A program made the position numbers and the translations under genes. Below, in pieces: positions 1-7,831 of a stretch of 32,239 nucleotides of DNA. The DNA comes from an uncultured Lachnospiraceae bacterium. Lineage in GTDB: Bacteria > Bacillota > Clostridia > Lachnospirales > Lachnospiraceae. Where the stretch lies: NCBI GenBank assembly GCA_904420225.1, contig CAJFUP010000042.1, positions 1 through 32,239 on the forward strand. Direction: 5' to 3'. Below the pieces are notes generated by a model, which was not told the DNA's origin, ran no database searches, and saw only the letters and a program-made list of their open reading frames with translations. The first letter of the stretch is position 1. Each line of letters opens with the position of its first letter.

Positions 1-2439
1 CTGCACCAGCTGGCCCACGCCCACCTGATCCAATCTTGCGAAGGGATCAGACTCATAAATTTTAGCCTTATAATAAGCATCCAGGAACTTTCCGGCATCG
101 TCGCGGGAGAATCCAAATGTCATCTGTGTCAAATCGTTGGTTCCGAAGGAGAAGAACTCAGCTTCTTCTGCGATGGCATCAGCTGTCAAAGCGGCGCGAG
201 GAATCTCGATCATGGTACCAATGTGATACTCAATGTCAGAATTCTTTTCTTTCTTCACCTGCTCTGCCACTTCTACCACAATATCCTTGACGAACTTCAG
301 CTCTTTCTTCTCGCCTACCAGCGGAATCATGATCTCGGGAACGATATCGTATCCGCACTCTTCTTTCACTTCGATGGCGGCTTCCATAACAGCTCTCGTC
401 TGCATCTTGGCAATTTCAGGATATGTGACAGCCAGACGGCAGCCTCTGTGACCCATCATGGGGTTGAACTCATGAAGCTCATCACACTTAGCCTGTACCT
501 GTTCCGGCGTCAGGCCCATATCCACGGCCAGCGCTTTGATATCTTCCGGATCGGTGGGAACAAACTCATGGAGAGGCGGATCCAGGTAGCGGACCGTCAT
601 GGGTCTGCCTTCCAAAGCCTTATACATAGCCTTGAAATCACCCTTCTGGAACGGAATCAGCTCATTGAGGGCTTCTTCTCTGGCCTCAACAGTGTCGGAA
701 AGAATCATCTTACGAATCTTGGGGATTCTGTCCGGCTCGAAGAACATATGCTCGGTACGGCAAAGTCCGATGCCTTCTGCGCCCAGCTTCACGGCATTGA
801 TGGTATCAGCCGGAGTATCGGCATTGGTGCGCACCTGGAGTGTTCTGAACTGATCAGCCCAGGCCATGATTCTGCCAAAGTTTCCGCCCACAGATGCCTC
901 CACAGTCTTGATATCGCCTTTGTAAATCTTTCCTGTGGTTCCGTCCAGGGAAATATAATCTCCCTCATGGAAAGTATGACCGCCCAGCTCAAACACCTTG
1001 GCTTCCTCATCGATCTTAATTTCTCCACATCCGGATACACAGCAGGTTCCCATGCCGCGGGCTACAACTGCGGCGTGAGAAGTCATACCGCCGCGCACGG
1101 TCAAGATACCTTCCGATGCATGCATACCTTCAATGTCTTCGGGAGAAGTCTCCAGACGAACCAGGATGACTCTCTCGCCCTTTTCGTGGGCTGCTTTCGC
1201 CTCATCGGCGGTGAAATAAACCTTACCAGCAGCTGCTCCCGGAGATGCCGGAAGGGCAGAACCGATGACCTCACCCTTCTTCAGCGCATCTGCGTCAAAT
1301 GTGGGATGAAGCAGCTGATCCAGGGACTTGGCCTCGATGCGGCATACAGCCTCTTCCGGTGTGATCATTCCTTCATCCACCAGATCACAGGCAATCTGGA
1401 TGGCAGCGTTGGCTGTTCTCTTACCATTTCTGGTCTGGAGGAAGAACAGCTTGCCTTCCTGAATGGTGAACTCCATATCCTGCATATCGCGGTAATGAGT
1501 CTCCAACTTCATGGCGATCTCCATGAATTCCTTAAAGCATTCCGGCAGATCCTCAGCCAGCTTGGTAATGGGCTGCGGTGTGCGCACACCAGCCACCACG
1601 TCTTCGCCCTGGGCGTTGATCAGATACTCACCGAAAATACCCTTGGCTCCTGTAGCCGGGTTTCTCGTAAAGGCAACGCCTGTACCGGAGGTATCGCCCA
1701 TATTTCCGAATACCATGGTCTGAACGTTTACAGCAGTTCCCCAGTCACCCGGGATATCATTCATACGTCTGTATACGATGGCACGGGGGTTGTCCCAGGA
1801 GCGGAATACCGCTTTTACCGCTTCCATCAGCTGTACCTTGGGATCCTGAGGGAACTCTTCTCCGTTCATCTTCTCTTTATAGATAGCCTTAAATTTAACA
1901 ATCAGCTCTTTCAGGTCGTCAGCTGTCAGCTCAGTGTCATAGTGAACGCCTTTGGCCTCCTTCATCTCATCAATGATCTTCTCGAAATAGGACTTGGGCA
2001 CTTCCATAACCACGTCAGAGAACATCTGAATGAATCTTCTGTAGGAGTCATACGCAAATCTCGGATTGCCTGTCTTCTTTGCAAATCCCTCCACAGATAC
2101 GTCATTTAAGCCCAGATTCAAGATGGTATCCATCATACCCGGCATGGATGCTCTGGCACCGGAACGAACGGAAACCAACAGCGGATCTTCTGTATCGCCG
2201 AACTTCTTTCCGTTTTCGTTTTCCAGCCAGCTGAGGGCCTCAAAGATCTGTCCCTGGATCTCATCTGTAATCTTCTTACCACTGTTATAATAATCCGTGC
2301 AAGCCTCTGTTGTCACAGTGAATCCCTGAGGGATCGGCAGACCCAAACCTGTCATCTCTGCCAGGTTGGCACCTTTACCGCCAAGAAGGTTGCGCATACC
2401 TGCATTTCCTTCTTTAAACAAATAAACCCATTTTGCCAT
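1..2439 (-). CDS. ppdK: Pyruvate, phosphate dikinase, C-terminus cut by window edge
   Basis: Interconverts pyruvate + ATP + Pi and phosphoenolpyruvate + AMP + PPi in the cytoplasm, a key reversible glycolytic step in anaerobic clostridia. The frame opens with MAKWVYLFKEG at 2439 behind an AGGAGG site (2444-2450) and stays open to base 1, giving 813 codons of the usual ~874. The N-terminal ATP-grasp domain covers roughly residues 1-340. The swivelling phosphohistidine domain carries GGMTSHAAVVARGMG, with the catalytic His at residue 455 (1075-1077), the same number as in the Clostridium symbiosum enzyme. The PEP/pyruvate TIM barrel starts near residue 530. The C-terminal segment with the catalytic Cys (about residue 831) lies outside the window. 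It is divergent from the ArsR gene and has its own promoter at 2499-2526. Identity is essentially certain. Confidence 0.97.
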   Translation of the reverse strand, partial: MAKWVYLFKEGNAGMRNLLGGKGANLAEMTGLGLPIPQGFTVTTEACTDYYNSGKKITDEIQGQIFEALSWLENENGKKFGDTEDPLLVSVRSGARASMPGMMDTILNLGLNDVSVEGFAKKTGNPRFAYDSYRRFIQMFSDVVMEVPKSYFEKIIDEMKEAKGVHYDTELTADDLKELIVKFKAIYKEKMNGEEFPQDPKVQLMEAVKAVFRSWDNPRAIVYRRMNDIPGDWGTAVNVQTMVFGNMGDTSGTGVAFTRNPATGAKGIFGEYLINAQGEDVVAGVRTPQPITKLAEDLPECFKEFMEIAMKLETHYRDMQDMEFTIQEGKLFFLQTRNGKRTANAAIQIACDLVDEGMITPEEAVCRIEAKSLDQLLHPTFDADALKKGEVIGSALPASPGAAAGKVYFTADEAKAAHEKGERVILVRLETSPEDIEGMHASEGILTVRGGMTSHAAVVARGMGTCCVSGCGEIKIDEEAKVFELGGHTFHEGDYISLDGTTGKIYKGDIKTVEASVGGNFGRIMAWADQFRTLQVRTNADTPADTINAVKLGAEGIGLCRTEHMFFEPDRIPKIRKMILSDTVEAREEALNELIPFQKGDFKAMYKALEGRPMTVRYLDPPLHEFVPTDPEDIKALAVDMGLTPEQVQAKCDELHEFNPMMGHRGCRLAVTYPEIAKMQTRAVMEAAIEVKEECGYDIVPEIMIPLVGEKKELKFVKDIVVEVAEQVKKEKNSDIEYHIGTMIEIPRAALTADAIAEEAEFFSFGTNDLTQMTFGFSRDDAGKFLDAYYKAKIYESDPFARLDQVGVGQLVQ

Positions 2440-2468
2440 AGTAACCTCCTAAATTCAAATAGAGTTCT

Positions 2469-2487
2469 ATTCCGTCCCGTACGGAAT
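2469..2487 (-). promoter_or_regulatory. Inverted repeat in the ppdK leader
   Basis: Perfect 7-bp arms ATTCCGT (2469-2475) and ACGGAAT (2481-2487) flank a 5-bp centre. The element starts a few bases downstream of the predicted ppdK transcription start and ends about 20 bp before the ribosome site. It could be a repressor operator or a small leader hairpin. I do not recognise the site as belonging to a known regulator. Confidence 0.5.
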
Positions 2488-2498
2488 AAGCCGTTATT

Positions 2499-2526
2499 AT
2501 TATAGCATAATCTAATCGTTAGTAAA
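2499..2526 (-). promoter_or_regulatory. Promoter of ppdK
   Basis: On the minus strand TTTACT (-35, 2521-2526) is followed after 16 bp by TATAAT (-10, 2499-2504). An upstream TG makes it an extended -10 (TGCTATAAT). It lies 60 bp before the ppdK start codon and fits a vegetative sigma-A promoter. Confidence 0.8.
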
Positions 2527-2636
2527 GGCATTTTTCCATTTTTCTTTCAATTTCTTCCACTTTTTCTCTGCCAATCTTTTGCAACTCTTCCCTTTTCCCA
2601 TTCTTTTTTGGGCATTATGACGATTTTATTCGTTAC

Positions 2637-2666
2637 TTTTTTGTCAAATATTACAATTTTTTGTCA
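2637..2666 (+). repeat. Direct repeat TTTTTTGTCA x2, 20-bp period
   Basis: TTTTTTGTCA occurs at 2637-2646 and again at 2657-2666, starting exactly 20 bp apart, about two helical turns. The pair lies 54-83 bp upstream of the -35 box of the ArsR gene. It could be a tandem regulator site or a chance feature of T-rich DNA. Confidence 0.4.
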
Positions 2667-2719
2667 TAGTGCTTTTTACCACCTGTCACACCTTTCTCTG
2701 CTTTTCCTCCACTTTCGTA

Positions 2720-2748
2720 TTGACTCCCTACCACAATTATTGTACAAT
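2720..2748 (+). promoter_or_regulatory. Promoter of the ArsR-type gene
   Basis: TTGACT (2720-2725), a 17-bp spacer and TACAAT (2743-2748) form a near-consensus vegetative promoter. It implies a 5' leader of about 70 nt before the ATG at 2825. I saw no clear 12-2-12 ArsR/SmtB operator palindrome in that leader. Confidence 0.75.
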
Positions 2749-2824
2749 TTTTCTATCTATCCATTTACATCACCTTCATATCCTGTCCTTTGGGCATGTT
2801 ATAAGAAAGAAATCGAGGGATTTT

Positions 2825-3199
2825 ATGAATCAGCATACATTTACAGGGATGCCCCATGACCACGGCGATATTCACGAGGTGTTGGAGCGGCTTCCGGATA
2901 AAGAAATCTGCGCCATTACTGCAGATACATTCAAACAACTGGGGGACGGTACCCGTCTTCAGATTTTCTGGCTGCTGTGCCACAGCGAAGAATGCGTGGC
3001 CAATATTGCTGCCGCTGTTGATATGACGCCTCCCGCAGTCTCCCATCATTTGCGCTGTCTCAAACAGGCTGGCCTGATTCTCGGACGGCGGATCGGCAAA
3101 GAAGTACGCTACTCCCTTGCGCAGACCGAGGAAGCAGTTCTGATGCACGCCATGGTAGACGCACTTCTAAAAAGCAAGTGTCCCACCTGCAAAACCTAA
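2825..3199 (+). CDS. ArsR/SmtB-family winged-helix transcriptional regulator
   Basis: A 124-residue DNA-binding repressor of the metal-sensing ArsR/SmtB type. The winged helix-turn-helix spans about residues 35-98, with the recognition-helix region TPPAVSHHLRCLKQAG and the wing ending VRYSL. I chose the ATG at 2825, preceded by GAGGG, rather than the upstream frame opening at 2669, which reads T-rich promoter DNA. The N-terminus is His-rich (His4, 11, 13, 17) and the C-terminus carries Cys119 and Cys122 as CPTC. The usual alpha3 CxC is reduced to one Cys (ECVAN, Cys57), and the alpha5 D-x-H pair is replaced by Gln-Thr-Glu. The ligand is therefore unclear. No metal transporter is adjacent. The next gene, DUF4250, begins 51 bp downstream and may be co-transcribed. 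Confidence 0.9.
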   Translation: MNQHTFTGMPHDHGDIHEVLERLPDKEICAITADTFKQLGDGTRLQIFWLLCHSEECVANIAAAVDMTPPAVSHHLRCLKQAGLILGRRIGKEVRYSLAQTEEAVLMHAMVDALLKSKCPTCKT

Positions 3200-3250
3200 T
3201 CTGCTTTACAATCCATACAAAACATGAATACTTGTAGAAAAGAGGTTGCC

Positions 3251-3427
3251 ATGAATCTGCCAAAAGATCCCTTCATACTACTCAGCTATATAAATACACA
3301 GCTGCGTGATTTTTACCCGAGTCTGGATTCTTTCTGTGAAGAAAACGGTCTGAATCTCTCACAGATTATCCAGCTGCTTGCCGATATCGACTATACCTAT
3401 GATGCCAGCCGCAATCAGTTTATCTGA
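3251..3427 (+). CDS. DUF4250 family small protein
   Basis: A 58-residue protein beginning MNLPKDPFILLSYINTQLRD and ending YDASRNQFI, the full length and end motifs of the DUF4250 family found in Firmicutes. The function is unknown. The ATG at 3251 follows AAGAGG at 3240-3245. An in-frame ATG at 3224 lacks a ribosome site and was not used. There is no signal peptide or membrane segment, and the residues suggest a small all-helical cytoplasmic protein. It follows the ArsR gene by 51 bp and is closed by a terminator at 3433-3452. Confidence 0.88.
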   Translation: MNLPKDPFILLSYINTQLRDFYPSLDSFCEENGLNLSQIIQLLADIDYTYDASRNQFI

Positions 3428-3432
3428 CCGTT

Positions 3433-3452
3433 GCCCCTTTCGGGGCTTTTTT
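3433..3452 (+). terminator. Rho-independent terminator after DUF4250
   Basis: The 5-bp stem GCCCC (3433-3437) / GGGGC (3442-3446) with a TTTC loop is followed by a T run at 3447-3452. It starts five bases after the stop codon. The stem is short but GC-only, so this is a likely terminator for the ArsR-DUF4250 pair. Confidence 0.75.
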
Positions 3453-3544
3453 ATTTTCTTTAGCCAAAATCCGGAGTCCTCTCTACTTTCAAAGTGTAAT
3501 TTGGGATTTTAGATAGTTTATATCAAATAACTTCTTGTCTAATT

Positions 3545-4549
3545 TTAATAAATCAGGCTATTATCCAGTATTTTTCCATCAAATACAAATTCGTCTTCAA
3601 ACACACCATCCATATCCCGATCATTTGATATTTTTGTGCTTTCTTTAACGCCGTCATCATTCGTGTCATAATATTTTCGGGATTGCATCCAATCGATTGT
3701 TCCATCTCCATTAAGATCGCGGAAAAGCTGCTGCTCGTCAAACGGACTGTTCTCCGGCAAAGTAACTGCCTGAATAAACTGTACTCTGTTTTTGTTTGTG
3801 TAATCCGCTTTTCCCGTATCAAAATCAATATCGCTGAAATCACCATAGAGATATTGCGTACTAAAAACGCCCTTACCCAGATCGTCTGTGTTGGTAATAT
3901 GGATGGTTACCTCATCCATTGTACCGTTCTCATCATGATCTCTCCACTCAATTCGAAAGTCTATCGTTGAATCAAAATTACTTTCCAGGGCAACACAAAA
4001 ATCAAAATTTCCATCACGGTTGTTATCTTTAAACGCCCACATAACGGTGTCACCTATTCCGCGAACCTCGTCTATATATCCATCGTTATCCGTATCTCTT
4101 TCTTCTATGGATACATCAGCGCTCAACTTATCGAATAATAAACCACTGCAATCAAACACCTCGTAACTTATCATCGGCATATTTTGATGGTAATTCCCCT
4201 GCATGACAGAAAACACCGGAACATCTCCCATGGGAAACACATACTCTCTTAGACTAAAAACAGGTTGCGCAGGCGCAGACGTCTCATGCCGTTGGACATA
4301 ATTGTCATTTTGAGCACTGTTTTTTTCTGTCTCAAAATCTTCTTGCAAAGACTGCCCCTGCTGTTGGGTATAACTATTAGTCTGACGACTGCTTTCCTCC
4401 GTGTCAACAATCTCGTCATCCTGCTCACTCTCGTATTGTCCATCGTTTTCTGGCAAAGACAATTTGAAAGAACCACAGCCTATTGCGGAAAGCAGCGCAA
4501 ACATTTCAGCGACAAGCAGGAAACCAATCGCCCCTCTTCTCTTTTTCAT
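3545..4549 (-). CDS. Putative lipoprotein with six EF-hand-like calcium loops
   Basis: A 334-residue predicted surface lipoprotein of unknown function. A Lys/Arg-rich N-terminus and hydrophobic stretch lead to a lipobox ending at Cys25 (SAIGC). Residues 30-95 form a low-complexity Q/E/S/N-rich linker. The rest contains six DxDxDG-type loops resembling EF-hand or dockerin calcium sites, at about residues 152-161, 175-183, 204-213, 278-287, 295-303 and 310-319 (for example DTDNDGYIDE and DLNGDGTIDW). No enzyme domain was recognised. The ATG at 4549 follows AGAGGGG. Its base composition is visibly more AT-rich than the flanking housekeeping genes, which hints at acquisition. The downstream side (3453-3544) shows no clear terminator. 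Lipoprotein and calcium-loop features are seen directly; any role in adhesion or wall architecture is inference. Confidence 0.8.
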   Translation of the reverse strand: MKKRRGAIGFLLVAEMFALLSAIGCGSFKLSLPENDGQYESEQDDEIVDTEESSRQTNSYTQQQGQSLQEDFETEKNSAQNDNYVQRHETSAPAQPVFSLREYVFPMGDVPVFSVMQGNYHQNMPMISYEVFDCSGLLFDKLSADVSIEERDTDNDGYIDEVRGIGDTVMWAFKDNNRDGNFDFCVALESNFDSTIDFRIEWRDHDENGTMDEVTIHITNTDDLGKGVFSTQYLYGDFSDIDFDTGKADYTNKNRVQFIQAVTLPENSPFDEQQLFRDLNGDGTIDWMQSRKYYDTNDDGVKESTKISNDRDMDGVFEDEFVFDGKILDNSLIY

Positions 4550-4573
4550 TATGTTCGCCCCTCTTTTACATTC

Positions 4574-4645
4574 TTATCCAATTTGGCCTTCGCGAAGCCC
4601 TGTAATTAATATTTTTTGAAACAGCCCGCCTGTATCTCTCCTCAT
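4574..4645 (-). CDS. Possible 23-residue leader ORF before the lipoprotein gene
   Basis: A short frame, ATG at 4645 to TAA at 4574, encodes a basic peptide starting MRRDTGG and ending EGQIG. It has a plausible ribosome site (TTAGGTGA) seven bases before its ATG, and stops about 24 bases before the lipoprotein start. An in-frame TGA shortly upstream means it is not the tail of a longer gene. It could be a leader peptide or chance. Low confidence. Confidence 0.2.
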   Translation of the reverse strand: MRRDTGGLFQKILITGLREGQIG

Positions 4646-4772
4646 CGTATGTCACCTAACTCCAGAATTTTACAGGCCGTAAGGAATCCATATGGAAACA
4701 TTCTCTATCTTCATGTGTTTCGCAGTCACTTAATTCTAAAAAAAGCAAAGAAACAAATTTATTGAATACGAC

Positions 4773-4846
4773 GATGGGCCAGTTCCACCATCATACAGTA
4801 AAAACCAAATAGTTTTTCCTAATCTGCTTTCGTAAACTGGCCCATC
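4773..4846 (-). repeat. Nested inverted repeat downstream of gdhA
   Basis: Perfect 12-bp outer arms GATGGGCCAGTT (4773-4784) and AACTGGCCCATC (4835-4846) enclose 50 bp that itself holds the small hairpin AAAAAC (4800-4805) / GTTTTT (4812-4817). The element begins 25 bp after the gdhA stop codon. It may terminate or protect the gdhA transcript, although the usual T run does not directly follow the outer stem on the minus strand. A dispersed palindromic element or small RNA is the alternative. Confidence 0.6.
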
Positions 4847-4871
4847 CTATTCATTATTTGATTTTTGATAT

Positions 4872-6212
<1,341 letters not shown>

Positions 6213-6255
6213 TTACCTCCTTAAAATATACAGGCACAACCATCCTGCTGCTGTA

Positions 6256-6278
6256 CGAAAGCGTTCTTTTTGCTTTCG
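6256..6278 (-). promoter_or_regulatory. Hairpin in the gdhA leader
   Basis: The arms CGAAAGC (6256-6262) and GCTTTCG (6272-6278) form a perfect 7-bp stem with a 9-nt loop, shortly after the predicted transcription start. There is no T run behind it, so it is not an obvious terminator. It could be an operator or an mRNA-stabilising hairpin. Confidence 0.5.
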
Positions 6279-6288
6279 CCTGATGTGT

Positions 6289-6317
6289 ATTATAGTAATT
6301 TAGTGTATTAAAGTCAA
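6289..6317 (-). promoter_or_regulatory. Promoter of gdhA
   Basis: On the minus strand TTGACT (6312-6317), a 17-bp spacer and TATAAT (6289-6294) give a near-perfect vegetative promoter, with about 75 nt of leader before the gdhA ATG. Confidence 0.88.
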
Positions 6318-6438
6318 TAATTTTTCTTCAATTCCTGCGATTTTGTCAAATCCCACAACAAATGACAAAGGAGAAAGGGGCAAGACGTCTATTTTGCTCA
6401 TACATTTGTCCGCACCAGAAAGACACCTCGCGCCATTC

Positions 6439-7791
6439 TCATATTTTCCACCATCCCATGGAATTGGCAATGGAGGACAACAAGATCAAAATAATGAATA
6501 TTGGAGCAATATATTGAATAAATATCTGAAAAATCCTTTTACGGCTGAATTTTCCATTTAATTCCACCTCATCAATGACCGCCTTGGGTTTGATTACATA
6601 TCCCACAAAAATACAGGTAAGGAATGCTACTATTGGCATAAGCACACTGTTACTGATAAAGTCAAAAAAGTCAAGAATACTAAATCCCAGAGGCTGTACA
6701 TTACTCCACACACCGTACCCGAGGGAAGACGGAATACCGATGAGAATTCCCCACAACGCAACAATAATACAGGATACGGACCGTTTCCAGCGAAACCGAT
6801 CCATCAAAATAGATACAATGGTTTCCATCAGGGAAATGGCACTGGTGAGGGCCGCAAAAAAAACAAGGATAAAAAAGACCGCTCCCAACACGCCACCAAG
6901 ACTCATGTTAGCAAATACTTTTGGCAGTACCACAAACATCAGTCCCGCTCCCGCCTGTAGATCATCTCCGCTGCCAAATGCAAACACAGCGGGAATAATC
7001 ATAAGTCCAGCCAAAAATGCGATGCCAAAATCAAACACTTCAATTTGCTTAACGCTTTTCTCCAAATGCACCTCTTTTCTCATATAAGAACCATACGTAA
7101 TCATAATACCCATGGCCAGAGAAAGAGAATAAAACAGTTGCCCCATGGCTCCCAGCACAGTCTTGGAAGAAAACTTACTAAAATCCGGCATCAAATAAAA
7201 GCGCAGCCCCTCCCTGGCTTCCGGACGGAACACAACAAACGAAGCCACCGCCACAGATAAAATCACCAAAATAGGCATCATCACTTTACTCGCTTTTTCC
7301 ACTCCCTTTTCCACACCGAATATAACAATGATCAGCGTAGCAAAAATAAACAGTGCCAGCCATAAAATAGGTTCTGTCTCCTGTCCAATAAAATTACTGA
7401 AATACTCACTGCCCGCTGCCGCCTGCGTCTGGCCAGTGATAAAAACCGTAATATATTTTGTAACCCATCCGCCGATGACACAATAATACGGAAAGATAAT
7501 AATCGGCACCGCTGATGTCAATTTCCCCAAAAACCCCCATTTGGGATTCAAATTGGAAAAAGCCTCAATGGCGCTTTTCCCGGTCTTTCTGCCGATGGCA
7601 ATCTCCGCGATCATCAGCGCAAATCCAAATGTAACCACTAAAATCAAATATACCAGCAAAAAAATCCCACCGCCGTACTCGGCTGTCAAATATGGAAAAC
7701 GCCAAATATTTCCCAATCCCACCGCCGATCCGGCAGCAGCCATTACAAAACCAATTTTACCGGAAAAACTGCTTCTTTTTTTCTCCTCCAT
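6439..7791 (-). CDS. Sodium-dependent transporter, NSS (SNF) family
   Basis: A 450-residue polytopic membrane protein of the neurotransmitter:sodium symporter family (LeuT fold), most likely importing an amino acid with Na+. The N-terminus holds the family signature GSAVGLGNIWRFPYL at about residues 21-35, the unwound TM1 that forms the sodium and substrate site. About eleven membrane segments follow, matching the 11-TM bacterial subset better than the 12-TM LeuT. The substrate cannot be read from sequence. The ATG at 7791 has AGAGGA close upstream. It lies 40 bp behind the zinc-ribbon membrane protein on the same strand without a visible promoter or terminator between them, so the two may be co-transcribed. 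No clear terminator was seen in the 3' spacer before the gdhA promoter. Confidence 0.93.
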   Translation of the reverse strand: MEEKKRSSFSGKIGFVMAAAGSAVGLGNIWRFPYLTAEYGGGIFLLVYLILVVTFGFALMIAEIAIGRKTGKSAIEAFSNLNPKWGFLGKLTSAVPIIIFPYYCVIGGWVTKYITVFITGQTQAAAGSEYFSNFIGQETEPILWLALFIFATLIIVIFGVEKGVEKASKVMMPILVILSVAVASFVVFRPEAREGLRFYLMPDFSKFSSKTVLGAMGQLFYSLSLAMGIMITYGSYMRKEVHLEKSVKQIEVFDFGIAFLAGLMIIPAVFAFGSGDDLQAGAGLMFVVLPKVFANMSLGGVLGAVFFILVFFAALTSAISLMETIVSILMDRFRWKRSVSCIIVALWGILIGIPSSLGYGVWSNVQPLGFSILDFFDFISNSVLMPIVAFLTCIFVGYVIKPKAVIDEVELNGKFSRKRIFQIFIQYIAPIFIILILLSSIANSMGWWKI

Positions 7792-7831
7792 TATCCTCTT
7801 CTCCCATCTGTATCATCTAAAAATCCGCTGG

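Larger units (their letters stand above)
2440..2824. other. Divergent intergenic region between ppdK and the ArsR gene
   Basis: This 385-bp gap holds the ppdK promoter and inverted repeat on the left and the ArsR-gene promoter on the right. Between them, from about 2525 to 2715, the plus strand is strikingly pyrimidine-rich with many T runs and two TTTTTTGTCA direct repeats. No tRNA, terminator or convincing small gene was seen. The open frames reported upstream of 2825 read into this T-rich stretch and lack ribosome sites. Confidence 0.6.
4550..4871. other. Intergenic region between gdhA and the lipoprotein gene
   Basis: This 322-bp spacer contains the possible leader ORF at 4574-4645, an A/T-rich stretch around 4730-4765 that probably includes the lipoprotein promoter (no single convincing -35/-10 pair found), and the nested inverted repeat at 4773-4846 just downstream of the gdhA stop codon. 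No tRNA or known RNA family was recognised. Confidence 0.5.

Noticed and set aside
223-2109. 628-codon plus-strand open frame opposite ppdK
   Set aside because: It is fully antisense to an unmistakable, intact ppdK frame, has no recognisable domain or ribosome site, and is the expected mirror of that gene's codon pattern.
6256-6278. CcpA cre site near gdhA (AAAGCGTT core)
   Set aside because: Only the core fits. The outer TG and CA positions of the cre consensus do not match, and the element reads better as a simple inverted repeat.
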